From positions 1 to 64,000 of the forward strand of contig NZ_JAHBAV010000015.1 of assembly GCF_018390595.1 (NCBI RefSeq): DNA of 64,000 nt, given 5' to 3'. This DNA comes from Dietzia massiliensis. Its GTDB lineage: Bacteria > Actinomycetota > Actinomycetes > Mycobacteriales > Mycobacteriaceae. The notes under the pieces are model-generated. The model was given only the letters and a program-made list of their open reading frames with translations, had not been told where the DNA came from and did no database searches. Position 1 is the stretch's first letter. Each line of letters starts with the position of its first letter. The position numbers and the translations under genes were made by a program. Positions 48,291 through 57,238 of this stretch are shown one piece after another.

Positions 48291-49459
48291 GTCAGCAACG
48301 CAAGGGTGGTCTCGGACGTGGGCTGGCGGCCCTGATCCCGACCGGACCCGAGGACGGCCCGCGGCTCGGTAGCGACGCGGCCGACGTGATCCTGGGCCCC
48401 CGCGCCGGCGGTCCCCGTACCTCTCCCCCGCGCCCCCGTCGCGCGGCTGCGGATACCGCGGCGCCGGCGGAGTCCGCCGGCGATGCCGGAGCGTCCCGTG
48501 CGGGCCGCGCCGCATCCTCGGCGTTCACAGGAGGGGGTCGTGAGCGGGGCGCTGTTTCACGTGAAACGCCGACCGGCGATCGCGGCGAGCGTACGAGCGA
48601 GGTTTCACGTGAAACCGCTGACCTGGTCGATCCGGGCGCGGTCTACCGGGAGATCTCGCCGAGCGACATCGACCCGAACCCCAAGCAGCCGCGGACCTAC
48701 TTCGACGAAGAGGCGCTCGCCGAGCTCGCGCACTCCGTGAAGGAGTTCGGCCTACTGCAGCCGATTGTCGTCCGTGAGATGTCCGGCGGCCGGTATCAGC
48801 TCATCATGGGCGAGCGCCGCTGGCGCGCGAGCCAGCGGGCCGAGCTGGCGACGATCCCCGCGATCGTCCGTCAGACGGAGGACGAGGACCTCCTTCGCGA
48901 CGCCCTGCTCGAGAACATCCACCGAGTGCAGCTCAATCCCCTGGAGGAGGCGGCCGCGTACCAGCAGCTGCTCGACGAGTTCAACGTGACGCAGTCCGAG
49001 CTCGCCAACCGGATCGGGCGGTCCAGGCCGGCCATCACGAACAGTATCCGTCTCCTCCAGCTCCCCACCGCGGTCCAGCGCAGGGTTGCGGCAGGCGTCC
49101 TGTCCGCCGGCCACGCCCGCGCGCTCCTCGGGCTGGAGGCGGGCGCGGCCGCGCAGGACGAGCTCGCCGCGAGGATCGTCGCGGAGGGCTTATCCGTCCG
49201 CGCCACGGAGGAGATCGTCACTCTGGCCAACCGTGATGCCGGAGATGCCGAGGAGAAGCCGAAGCCCGCTCCCCGCGGTCGTCGGAAGGACCCCGAGCTC
49301 GAGGCGGTGGCCGGTCGACTGTCCGACCGCTTCGAGACCTCGGTGTCGGTGACGATGGGTCGCCGCAAGGGCCGCATCACGATCGATGTCGGGGACGCGG
49401 ACGACCTGGCGCGTGTCCTTTCTCTACTCGAGGGCGGGTCGACCGGTACGACACGATGA
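48287..49459 (+). CDS. parB: Chromosome partitioning protein ParB
   Basis: CTPase and parS-binding protein of 390 aa. The N-terminal [14 protein letters not shown] box contacts ParA; the linker to residue 115 is disordered; the CTP-binding core has [14 protein letters not shown] and GERRWRAS; the helix-turn-helix [22 protein letters not shown] is near 240, and the C-terminal dimer domain follows. Two parS sites lie inside its own coding sequence, within the disordered linker. Overlaps parA upstream and the GNAT gene downstream by four bases each. Confidence 0.97.
   Translation: MSQQRKGGLGRGLAALIPTGPEDGPRLGSDAADVILGPRAGGPRTSPPRPRRAAADTAAPAESAGDAGASRAGRAASSAFTGGGRERGAVSRETPTGDRGERTSEVSRETADLVDPGAVYREISPSDIDPNPKQPRTYFDEEALAELAHSVKEFGLLQPIVVREMSGGRYQLIMGERRWRASQRAELATIPAIVRQTEDEDLLRDALLENIHRVQLNPLEEAAAYQQLLDEFNVTQSELANRIGRSRPAITNSIRLLQLPTAVQRRVAAGVLSAGHARALLGLEAGAAAQDELAARIVAEGLSVRATEEIVTLANRDAGDAEEKPKPAPRGRRKDPELEAVAGRLSDRFETSVSVTMGRRKGRITIDVGDADDLARVLSLLEGGSTGTTR
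48554..48567. promoter_or_regulatory. parS site 3 (inside parB)
   Basis: Perfect GTTTCACGTGAAAC. In frame it encodes V-S-R-E-T within the poorly conserved linker of ParB, where the site can be kept without harming the protein. Confidence 0.92.
48602..48615. promoter_or_regulatory. parS site 4 (inside parB)
   Basis: Perfect GTTTCACGTGAAAC, 34 bases after site 3 and also encoding V-S-R-E-T in the ParB linker. Confidence 0.92.
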
Positions 49460-50118
49460 TCTCGATTCGTTCGTTGGACCTGTCCGCCGTGGACCATCTC
49501 GGCCCGCGGGCCCGGCGTTGCGTCTATTGGCAGACGGACGGCGAGTCGACGAGTGGCCCCCCCGGGGATCCGGAGTTCGAGAAGGAGGCGTGGATTTCCC
49601 ACGTCTCGCTCGAGTGGGGCGTGTGCGGACAGATCGCCCGGGCCGCCGACAAGCCCGCGGCGGCGGCGTTCTACGCGCCCCCGGGGATGATCCCCCGAGC
49701 GTCCTGCTTCCCGACCTCACCGGTCGGCGCCGACGCGATCCTCCTGGCGGGGATGAGCGTCGAGGATGGCGCCCCCGCCGGAGTCCTCACCTCGCTCCTC
49801 GACGCGGTCGTGGTGGACCTGCGGAGTCGCGGCATCAAGGCCATCGAGGCCTTCGGGGTAGCGTCCGAGGACACGGGCGAGATAGCGTCACGTGACACGT
49901 GCGGCGCGGACTCGTGCGTGCCGGCGACGAGCTTCCTCATCGAGCACGGGTTCACCATCATCGCGCCGCACGAGACCCATCCGAGGCTCCGGCTCGACAT
50001 CCAGAGCGAGCACCTGTGGAAGGCGGACGTCGAGCGCGCGCTCGATCAACTGTTCGCGGAGCACGGCTTCGCCACCCGCCGGGTCGGCGTGTTGTCGGGG
50101 GCGTCGGCCCGGGCGTGA
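49456..50118 (+). CDS. GNAT-like hypothetical protein downstream of parB (Rv3916c-type)
   Basis: Protein of 220 aa. The arrangement of strands and helices ([56 protein letters not shown] in parts, [24 protein letters not shown]) is that of a GNAT acetyltransferase fold, and the position after parB matches M. tuberculosis Rv3916c. Its substrate is unknown. ATG overlaps the parB stop (ATGA), so it is produced with the partition proteins. It converges with cwlM. Confidence 0.78.
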   Translation: MISIRSLDLSAVDHLGPRARRCVYWQTDGESTSGPPGDPEFEKEAWISHVSLEWGVCGQIARAADKPAAAAFYAPPGMIPRASCFPTSPVGADAILLAGMSVEDGAPAGVLTSLLDAVVVDLRSRGIKAIEAFGVASEDTGEIASRDTCGADSCVPATSFLIEHGFTIIAPHETHPRLRLDIQSEHLWKADVERALDQLFAEHGFATRRVGVLSGASARA

Positions 50119-50210
50119 GGTCCGGCCGGGCGAGGCCGGGTCCGGGGCGTGATGCCGGCTGGGCCGAGGCCGGGTGCGGGTGGTGCGTATGCGGGCCCGG
50201 CCCGCCCGGC

Positions 50211-51401
50211 TCAGCTGCGCTGGCGCTGCTCGTAGTCGATGAGGTCGTCAACGGACATCGATCCGGTGGGATGGTCGTCCTCGTCGAGTAGATAGAGGCG
50301 CTTGACGCCCACGAGGATCGAATCGATGATCGTGTCCTGCGCGTCGCGGTCCCCCAGGATGGCGAGGTCGCCGGCGTTGTGTGCGTACCCGAGGTAGATC
50401 TGCACGGACGGCATACGGGTCATCCGCAGCAGTGGCCAGCTGCGGCCGTGGGTGCGGCAGTCCCGCAGCTCGGTGCGGCTGACGATCTCCCGCTGGATGA
50501 ATCCCGACAGAGCCTCACCGAGCATGGACTCCGCGCCCAGCGAGTTACCGAAGTAGAAGGTCGCGACCCCGTTGCCCACGGGATTGGGATGCCGGTCGAG
50601 CCGCAGGGAGATCACGAGGTCGGCGTTGAACGCGTTGGCGATCTCCGCGCGTTCAGGATCGGTGGGGATCATCGCCTCGGGCCGCGAGAGGAAGACCTCC
50701 ACGCCGGCCTGGTTCATCCGCTCGGAGAGGCGTCGCGTGATGTCCCACAGGAGTTCGGCGTCCGTGATCGTCCCGTAGGGCGTGTCGATGCGGATCGGGT
50801 TCTCGGAACCGCTGGGCCCGGGGTCGAGCACGATGCGCTTGCCGGCGAGCATCGGACCGGAGGTACGGGCGCGCTCCTTCTCGACGAGGGACGCCACGTC
50901 GCCGCCCTTGAAGAGGGTCGAGAAGCGGTTGATGGTGTCGAGGGTCTCGGCGCCCACGACGCCGTCCGCCTCGAGGGCGCAGTCCCGCTGGAAGTCGGTG
51001 ACCGCAGCGTGGGTGAGGGCGCCGAAGGTCCCGTCGACGAGACCGGCGTAGAAACCGAGCTCGCCGAGCCGGCGCTGGAGCTGGGCGACGTCGTCCCCGG
51101 CCATGGGCTTGGAGACGATGTAGCTCAGATCCCGCGTCCCCAGGACGTGGCTGGCGTCGTCGAGGGCGGCCTGGGTCGCCGGACCCACGATCCCGTCGGA
51201 GATCAGCCCACGGGCCTGCTGGAAGGCCAGAACGGCCGTCTCGAGATCGGCGTCGAACACCGCGTCGGTCCGGGCGAGGACCGAGCCGGTCTCCGGCTCG
51301 GTGACCCCGACCGAATCGATGTTGTGAAGCAGGCCCATCCCAGCGAGGGTGGCCCGGATCGCGGCCACCTCGGGCCCGCGGTCACCACGCCTCCACGCCA
51401 T
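50211..51401 (-). CDS. cwlM: CwlM-like peptidoglycan-synthesis regulator (pseudo-amidase)
   Basis: Protein of 396 aa with two peptidoglycan-binding repeats (about residues 5-170) and an amidase_3-like domain (about 185-385). The zinc-site motifs are degenerate: the usual histidine of LDPGHGG is a proline here (LDPGPSG), and the second zinc histidine region reads VISLRLDRH. In M. smegmatis and M. tuberculosis CwlM is not an amidase but, once phosphorylated by PknB, activates MurA; that role fits the residues seen. No signal peptide, consistent with a cytoplasmic regulator. GGGAGGAA lies just before the ATG. Confidence 0.88.
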   Translation of the reverse strand: MAWRRGDRGPEVAAIRATLAGMGLLHNIDSVGVTEPETGSVLARTDAVFDADLETAVLAFQQARGLISDGIVGPATQAALDDASHVLGTRDLSYIVSKPMAGDDVAQLQRRLGELGFYAGLVDGTFGALTHAAVTDFQRDCALEADGVVGAETLDTINRFSTLFKGGDVASLVEKERARTSGPMLAGKRIVLDPGPSGSENPIRIDTPYGTITDAELLWDITRRLSERMNQAGVEVFLSRPEAMIPTDPERAEIANAFNADLVISLRLDRHPNPVGNGVATFYFGNSLGAESMLGEALSGFIQREIVSRTELRDCRTHGRSWPLLRMTRMPSVQIYLGYAHNAGDLAILGDRDAQDTIIDSILVGVKRLYLLDEDDHPTGSMSVDDLIDYEQRQRS

Positions 51402-51528
51402 GGGTTCCTCCCGCTCTCTCGAGTTACGTACTCGAATGAACTTACCGCCTCACCCACCCGAGTGCCGTTACCGCGCCGCGCGGCGGGGGACGGCTCAGGG
51501 GGTCTCTCAGCAGCTTCTTGCGGGACCC

Positions 51529-51873
51529 TCAGGAACCCAGGACGTCGCTGAGCTCCGAGCGCAGGGCCGACTTGGACTTCGCGCCGGTGAGGCGCTTCAC
51601 GGGCTGTCCCTCGGAGAACAGCAGGAGCGCGGGGATCGCGGTGATCTGGTACTCGGCGGCCAGCTCCTGGTTGGCCTCGACGTCCACCTTGGCGACCGTG
51701 AGCTTGTCGGCCTCGGCGCCCGCGAGTTCGTTGAGGACCGGCGCCATCATGGTGCACGGGCGGCACCAGGTGGCCCAGAAGTCCACGAGCACCGGCTTGG
51801 AGGCGCTGGCGGCGAGGACGGCGTCGGCGAAGTCGGCCTCGGTGACGTCGACGATGTTGGGGGTGTCGGCCAT
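51529..51873 (-). CDS. trxA: Thioredoxin with a CRPC active site
   Basis: Small redox protein of 114 aa that reduces protein disulfides and is recycled by the thioredoxin reductase encoded just upstream. The fold is standard (VLVDFWATW, VAKVDVEANQ, AIPALLLF), but the active site is WCRPC, with CGC coding arginine where nearly all thioredoxins have glycine. A basic residue between the cysteines should change the redox potential. AAAGGA lies eight bases before the ATG. The reading frame extends upstream into trxB, but that part is a shadow. Confidence 0.94.
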   Translation of the reverse strand: MADTPNIVDVTEADFADAVLAASASKPVLVDFWATWCRPCTMMAPVLNELAGAEADKLTVAKVDVEANQELAAEYQITAIPALLLFSEGQPVKRLTGAKSKSALRSELSDVLGS

Positions 51874-51910
51874 GATGGCGGTCCTTTCGGTGGAGGTTCG
51901 GGTGGCTGGG

Positions 51911-52843
51911 TCAGGCCTGCTCGGCGAGCCAACGCTCGGCGTCGATCGACGCCGAGCAGCCGGAACCGGCGGCGGTGATGGCCTGGCGGTAGCGCTTGTC
52001 GACGAGATCGCCGCAGGCGAAGACCCCGGGGATGGAGGTGGCGGTGGTCTGGCCGGTGAGGACGTAGCCGTCCTCGTCCACCTCGACCTGGTCGCGCACG
52101 AGCTCCGACCGCGGGTCGTGGCCGATCGCCACGAACATCGCGGCGGTCTCGAGCTCACTCGTCTCTCCGGTGACCGTGTTGCGCAGGCACAGCTTCTCGA
52201 CCGAGCCGGTGCTGCCGGCGACGACCTGGTCGACGGTCGTGTTGAGGATGAAGGAGATCTTCTCGTTCTCGCGGGCCCGCTCGAGCATGATCTTCGACGC
52301 GCGGAACTCCTCGCGGCGATGAACGATGGTCACCGAGGAGCCGAACTTGGTGAGGAAGGTCGCCTCCTCCATGGCCGAGTCGCCGCCGCCGACCACCACG
52401 ATGGGCTTGTCGCGGAAGAAGAAGCCGTCGCAGGTGGCGCAGGAGCTCACGCCGCGGCCGAGGTACTCCTGCTCCCCCGGGACGCCGAGGTAGCGGGCGG
52501 CCGCGCCCATCGCGAGGATGACGGCGCGGGCACGGTGCTCCTCCTCGCCGACGCGGACGATCTTCACGTCGCCGGCCAGGTCCATCGACGTGACGTCCTC
52601 CATCCGGAGGTCGGCGCCGAACCGCTCGGCCTGCTCGCGCATCTGCATCATGAGGTCGGGGCCCATCATGCCCTCGGCGAAGCCCGGGAAATTCTCCACG
52701 TCGGTGGTGGTCATGAGCGCACCACCGAACTGCGACCCCTCGAAGACCACCGGCTTGAGCTCGGCCCGCGCGGAGTAGATGGCGGCGGTGTAGCCGGCCG
52801 GGCCGGATCCGACGATGATGACGTCGTGGACGGTGTCGCTCAT
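51911..52843 (-). CDS. trxB: Thioredoxin-disulfide reductase
   Basis: NADPH-dependent flavoenzyme of 310 aa. FAD-binding [18 protein letters not shown] (about residues 11-28), redox-active CATC near 138 in [16 protein letters not shown] loop [12 protein letters not shown] near 155 and the C-terminal [22 protein letters not shown] (in part) are all present. It is 37 bases upstream of trxA on the same strand, and sigM lies upstream of it. Confidence 0.97.
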   Translation of the reverse strand: MSDTVHDVIIVGSGPAGYTAAIYSARAELKPVVFEGSQFGGALMTTTDVENFPGFAEGMMGPDLMMQMREQAERFGADLRMEDVTSMDLAGDVKIVRVGEEEHRARAVILAMGAAARYLGVPGEQEYLGRGVSSCATCDGFFFRDKPIVVVGGGDSAMEEATFLTKFGSSVTIVHRREEFRASKIMLERARENEKISFILNTTVDQVVAGSTGSVEKLCLRNTVTGETSELETAAMFVAIGHDPRSELVRDQVEVDEDGYVLTGQTTATSIPGVFACGDLVDKRYRQAITAAGSGCSASIDAERWLAEQA

Positions 52844-52976
52844 GAGTTCTCGGGGCTCCTCGGGGTGGGCGGTCGATGGGGAGGGTGGCGGACCTGCACC
52901 ACCGTGTCAGGCCTACTCACCAGGGCTCAACACGCGGGCGGGGCGGCTTGTTCCCCCAGTGTCCCCGGTCTCCCCC

Positions 52977-53594
52977 TCACGCGGTGAGGGTGACCCCCTC
53001 GAGGAGGACGGCGAGCTTGGCGCGGCCGCGGGCGCACCGGCTCTTGATGGTGCCCGGGGGGACGTTGAGCAGGTGGCTGGCCTCGGCCACGGTGCACCGC
53101 AACATGTCGACGACGACGACGGCGTCGCGCTGATCGTCGGGCAGGCCCGCGAGCGCCTCGGCGACGATGATCGCGTAGGCGGGATCCTGGTGGAAGTGAT
53201 CGCGCAGGGTGACCTGTTCGTGCAGTGACGGGGTGAGCTGCGTATGGGTGCGCAGGCGTTGGGCGCGCATCTTGTCCAGGCACGCGTTGACCACGATCCG
53301 GTAGAGCCATCCCTGGACGGGGCAGGCGTGCTTGAACGTGTCCGCCTTGCGGTACGCCGAGACGAGGGCCTCCTGGAGGGCCTCCGCGGCGTCATCGCGG
53401 TTGAACGACGTCCGGATGGCCAGCCGCCACAGGTAGTCGTAGTGACGGCGGACGAGCGCGGAGAACGCGTCCGGATCGCCGGCGACGTGCGCGTCGATCA
53501 ACTCCGAGTCCGTCAGCGGGGACTCCGCCCGCAGGGGCGCACGCGTCGTCGTCGGGGCGGGGGTGACGGTGGCACCGGTGTTCACGGGCGTCAC
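52977..53594 (-). CDS. sigM: ECF RNA polymerase sigma factor, SigM-like
   Basis: Extracytoplasmic-function sigma factor of 205 aa. Region 2 runs LIDAHVAGDPDAFSALVRRHYDYLW to AYRKADTFKHACPVQGWLYRIVVNAC (in parts), and region 4 has LPDDQRDAVVVVDMLRCTVAEASHLLNVPPGTIKSR. Location next to trxB-trxA and cwlM, with the MurJ region on the other side, is the SigM neighbourhood of mycobacteria. The expected anti-sigma gene (rsmA, Rv3912) is absent from the 133-base gap before trxB. I start at the GTG of VTPVNTG; upstream codons are Pro/Arg-rich shadow. Confidence 0.9.
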   Translation of the reverse strand: MTPVNTGATVTPAPTTTRAPLRAESPLTDSELIDAHVAGDPDAFSALVRRHYDYLWRLAIRTSFNRDDAAEALQEALVSAYRKADTFKHACPVQGWLYRIVVNACLDKMRAQRLRTHTQLTPSLHEQVTLRDHFHQDPAYAIIVAEALAGLPDDQRDAVVVVDMLRCTVAEASHLLNVPPGTIKSRCARGRAKLAVLLEGVTLTA

Positions 53595-53644
53595 GGTAAC
53601 CCGGTGCCTCGGCCGGTGGGGGTGCCACCTCGGCGCCGGGCGGG

Positions 53645-55273
53645 TCAGCGGGTGAGCTCGACCTCGGTGATCTCGGCGTCGTAGGCCTGGGCACCGGACG
53701 TGCCGAGCCGGGTGATCCACACGAGGAGGTACCGCGACTCCTCGGGCTCGTCGATCGTCACGGTCGCCTCGCCGTCGCGGACGGTGCCCGTCCCGAGCCG
53801 GGTGGTCTCGTCGAGGGAGCTCGGCGTCGCGCTGGTCGCCGAGCGCACCTCGAAGCGCACGTCGTCGTCCTCGGAGTGCAGGACGACCCGCCGGACCTCC
53901 TGCTCGCCGTCGAGGGTGAACATCAGCCCGATGCCCGGCTTGTAGGCGGACGGCGAGTCGCCGATCTGCGCGCGGTAGGTGTCGCTCGACCACGAGGTGG
54001 ACCGGTCACCGTCGGCCACGTTCGGCGCGCTCGCCGAGTTCTCCGCCGTGCCGGCCGAGGACGCCGGCTGCCAGGTCGTCACGGTCGAGACCTCGACCGG
54101 CGTGTCCGGGGTGTCCCGCTCGGTCTCCTCGGCGTCCGCTTGGTCCTCCGGCGCGGGTTCGGTGGTCTGGGACGCCCGGCTGGCCTGGGCGGCCCGCTCG
54201 ATCGCGTCGAGCTGTTGCGACAACGGCGTGTTGTTGCTCGTGCCGCCGAAGCCGCCGAGCAACCACGTGAGGACCAGGACGATCACCACGACCGCCGCGG
54301 CGGAGGTGCCGGCCATGATCTGCCAGCGTCGCTTCTGCGTCTCCGGGTCCGGGTCGGAGTACGGCTCGGAATACGGCTCAGCGGTCCCGCCCGCGTACGC
54401 CCCGTCGTACGCCCCGCCCGCCGGGTCCGGGTCGACCGGGCGGGTGACACGCGCGGCGCGCACCGGCCCGCCGACGCGGTCGGCAACCATGGACCTCACG
54501 GTGGCCGCCGAGCTCACCGACGACCCGTCGAGCGTCCGCATCGTCAGCACGGCGGACTCGGGCGAGACCCCGGAGCCGACCGCCGTGGGATCGAGGACCT
54601 CGTCGTCGTCGCCCCTCGGGGCCTCCCCCGGGCGCCCGTCGGCCGGATCGTGCCGGTCGGACCCGTCGGGAAGGGGCAGCGGCCACGTCCCGGTGAGCAG
54701 CGCGTAGAGGACCGCGCCCAGTCCCCGCACGTCGGCGCGGGCGTCCGCGCCCTCGCGCACTCCGGGGAAGGACAGGACGGCGCGCCCGTCCTCGGTGAGG
54801 CGGACCCGGTCCGGCGAGTCCAACCCGAGGGCGAGGCCGGCCTCCTCGGCGCGGGTCGCGGCGTCGGACAGGCCCCACACCGCGCCCACGGCGGAGTCCG
54901 GATCGGGCTCCGCGACGGCGGCGGCGAGACTGCGGCCCGGGATCCACTCGGTGACGACGATGCCGCCCGCGCGGCCGCGGATGACGTCGAGCACGCGCGC
55001 GAGGCCGTCGGAGTAGACGGACGTCAGGGCGACGGTCCGGTCGAGGACCCCGGTGGCCGAGCCCGGGGGCTGCTCGCCGGGAAGGGGGTCGACGAAGGTG
55101 AGGGCGACGAACCTGTCGAGGCGCCGGTCGCGGGCCTTCCAGAACGCCTGCCCGGCGACGCCGCCGCACGGCTCGAGCAGCTCGTACCGGCCTCCGGAGA
55201 CGAGGCCGCCGACGGTCAGACGAGGAGGAGTGGGGGAAGCGGACCCCACGGGGGCCCCGGTCTGATCGCCCAC
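53645..55273 (-). CDS. Membrane-anchored pseudokinase with extracellular discoidin-like domain
   Basis: Protein of 542 aa. The N-terminal part is a protein-kinase fold (about residues 25-215, starting GGRYELLEPCGG) that has lost its catalytic motifs: no HRD-x-KP-x-N (LGLDSPDRVRL occupies that place) and LSFPG in place of DFG. After an acidic disordered stretch a single membrane helix lies at about 322-342, and the outer part (about 395-542) is a beta-rich F5/8-type or discoidin-like domain (VADGDRSTSWSSD, IGLMFTLDGEQEVRRVVLH). It corresponds to the C-terminal half of M. tuberculosis MviN (Rv3910), where the pseudokinase binds FhaA after phosphorylation by PknB. Here it is a separate gene from murJ. 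Start is GTG. Confidence 0.85.
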   Translation of the reverse strand: MGDQTGAPVGSASPTPPRLTVGGLVSGGRYELLEPCGGVAGQAFWKARDRRLDRFVALTFVDPLPGEQPPGSATGVLDRTVALTSVYSDGLARVLDVIRGRAGGIVVTEWIPGRSLAAAVAEPDPDSAVGAVWGLSDAATRAEEAGLALGLDSPDRVRLTEDGRAVLSFPGVREGADARADVRGLGAVLYALLTGTWPLPLPDGSDRHDPADGRPGEAPRGDDDEVLDPTAVGSGVSPESAVLTMRTLDGSSVSSAATVRSMVADRVGGPVRAARVTRPVDPDPAGGAYDGAYAGGTAEPYSEPYSDPDPETQKRRWQIMAGTSAAAVVVIVLVLTWLLGGFGGTSNNTPLSQQLDAIERAAQASRASQTTEPAPEDQADAEETERDTPDTPVEVSTVTTWQPASSAGTAENSASAPNVADGDRSTSWSSDTYRAQIGDSPSAYKPGIGLMFTLDGEQEVRRVVLHSEDDDVRFEVRSATSATPSSLDETTRLGTGTVRDGEATVTIDEPEESRYLLVWITRLGTSGAQAYDAEITEVELTR

Positions 55274-55360
55274 CCGCTGTCCTCCTCGCCTGGTGCGCCC
55301 GGCCTCCCGTCGGCCGCTCGTGACCCCTCGAGTGTACGTACCGCCCGCCCGGGGAATCGA

Positions 55361-57238
55361 CTATCGCCTCAGACGCCCCACGAGGCCGCGGAGAACGGGG
55401 GTGATGGAGTCCAGTTCCGGCAGACGGGATCTCGACAGGACCAGCCCGGTGACCGCGAGGGTGAGGACACCGGCGAGCGCCGCGCGGAGCACGTAGCCGA
55501 TGCTGCCGACGGCGTCGGTGAGCGCGTCCATCGGCAGCACCGTGTCCACCGCGAGGGCCACCAGGGCGCCGGCGACCGAGGCGCCGAGCGTCCACGCGGC
55601 GGACCGGAGGGTTTCCCGGCCGCGCAACGACCCGAGCTTCGAGCGGAGCAGGACGTACCCGGCCACCGCGCCGACGACCCAGCCGATGCCGTTGGCCAGG
55701 GCGAGGCCGATCACCACGTGCGAGCGCTCGTCCGCGACCGCGGGGACGAGGAGCGAGAGGACGACCCGGACGACGGTGATCGCGAGGATCATCACCGTGG
55801 GCGTCCAGTAGTCCTCACGGGCGTAGAAGACGCGCTGCTGCAGGAGCACGATCGCGTAGGGCACCAGGGTGAACGCGCCGGCGGCAACGGTGAGGCCGAG
55901 GACCCGGGCGCTGTCGGCATCGAAGTTGCCGTAGCGGAACAGGCCCGTGGCGATGGTCGGCCCGAACGCCGTCATGAACGCGATGATCGGCAGGAGGCCG
56001 AACAGGGACAGCCGGGTGCCCAGCGAGATGTCGCGCACGACCGCGTCGTTCCGGCCGGCGACGCCGTTGTCCGCGAGGCGGGGGTTGATCGCCGTGAGCA
56101 GCGTGACGCCGATGATCCCGTACGGGACCTGCAGCAGCAGCCAATAGGTCTGGTAGATCGCGATGGCGGCCTCGTCGGCGGCGGCGCCGATGCGGTTGGT
56201 CATGACCAGACCGACCTGCGAGATGAGGACGTAGGTGACGCCGGCCAGCGCGTGCCCGCCGAACTGCTTGATCCGCGGGTCGAGCCCCCACTGCGGGCGC
56301 AGGTCGACACCGGCGCGGCGCAGCGCGGGGACGAGGACGGCGGCCTGGACGACCACGCCGAGCGTCGTGCCCAGACCGAGCAGCAGGATCGGGCCGCTGA
56401 GCAGGTTGACCGGCGCCGCAGGGTCGATACCGCTGCCCACCACCGCGAACAGGGCGAGCGTGGCGATCGCGACGACGTTGTTCCACACCGGCGCCCACGC
56501 GCCGGGCCGGAAGACGCCGTTGTAGTTGAGCACCGCCAGCATCACGGAGAACACGCCGTAGAAGAAGATCTGCGGAAGCAGCAGGAACGCGAACGCGGTG
56601 GCCAGGTCGGTGTTGACCTCGCCGTCGCCGAGGTTGAGTTCGGTGAGCAGTGGCGCGCACGCCACGGCGAGCACCGTCGCGCCGAGCGCGAGCGCCGAGG
56701 TGACGGTGAGCAGGCGGCGGATGAAGGACACTCCCCCGTCCGCGTCCTCCTGCGCCGCCTTGGCCAGCAGCGGCATGAACATGGCCGTGAGCACCGAACC
56801 CAGCACGAGCTCGGTGATCATGTTGGGCAGCGTGTTGGCGGTGTTGAACGCCGACGCGACCGCGGGGCCCAGCACGGTGAGGATGAGGATCATCCGGACG
56901 AAGCCGGTGATACGGCTCGCGAGGTTGGCCACGGCCATCGAGCCCGTCGACCGCATCACGGACGCGTCGGACGAGTCGCGCGTGCGGCCCCCGGTCCCGC
57001 CCCCGGAGCGGGACTCGGAGGACCCGTCCGTGGACGTGCCGGGAGCCGGGGCCCCCGCGCCCACGGAGGCGGCCGTCATGGCCGGGGTAGGGATCGCGTC
57101 GGGGACGAACGAGTCGGCGACCGGCGGCGGCGACGCCGGGCCGGGCAGCACGCAGCTGCCCGACTCACGCCGCCTGGCCCTGAGGCCGGGATCCGGTCTG
57201 CGCAGTTCGGGTCCGGTGGACCCCTGCTCGTCGTTCAC
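55361..57238 (-). CDS. murJ: Lipid II flippase MurJ
   Basis: MOP-superfamily flippase of 625 aa with 14 or so membrane helices, carrying lipid II from the cytoplasm to the outer face. The core begins RSTGSMAVANLASRITGFVR at about residue 97 and continues with ANTLPNMITELVLGSVLTAMFMPLL (in parts), the typical MurJ helix-2 region. The first 95 residues are a disordered Ser/Gly/Pro-rich extension. The pseudokinase part found fused in mycobacteria is a separate downstream gene. I start at the GTG of VNDEQG, which overlaps the stop of the DUF6049 gene by four bases (GTGA). Confidence 0.93.
   Translation of the reverse strand: MNDEQGSTGPELRRPDPGLRARRRESGSCVLPGPASPPPVADSFVPDAIPTPAMTAASVGAGAPAPGTSTDGSSESRSGGGTGGRTRDSSDASVMRSTGSMAVANLASRITGFVRMILILTVLGPAVASAFNTANTLPNMITELVLGSVLTAMFMPLLAKAAQEDADGGVSFIRRLLTVTSALALGATVLAVACAPLLTELNLGDGEVNTDLATAFAFLLLPQIFFYGVFSVMLAVLNYNGVFRPGAWAPVWNNVVAIATLALFAVVGSGIDPAAPVNLLSGPILLLGLGTTLGVVVQAAVLVPALRRAGVDLRPQWGLDPRIKQFGGHALAGVTYVLISQVGLVMTNRIGAAADEAAIAIYQTYWLLLQVPYGIIGVTLLTAINPRLADNGVAGRNDAVVRDISLGTRLSLFGLLPIIAFMTAFGPTIATGLFRYGNFDADSARVLGLTVAAGAFTLVPYAIVLLQQRVFYAREDYWTPTVMILAITVVRVVLSLLVPAVADERSHVVIGLALANGIGWVVGAVAGYVLLRSKLGSLRGRETLRSAAWTLGASVAGALVALAVDTVLPMDALTDAVGSIGYVLRAALAGVLTLAVTGLVLSRSRLPELDSITPVLRGLVGRLRR

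Noticed and set aside
49880..49897. CGTCACGTGACACG as a fifth parS
   Set aside because: Only the CACGTG core is shared; the flanking TTT/AAA of parS is absent.
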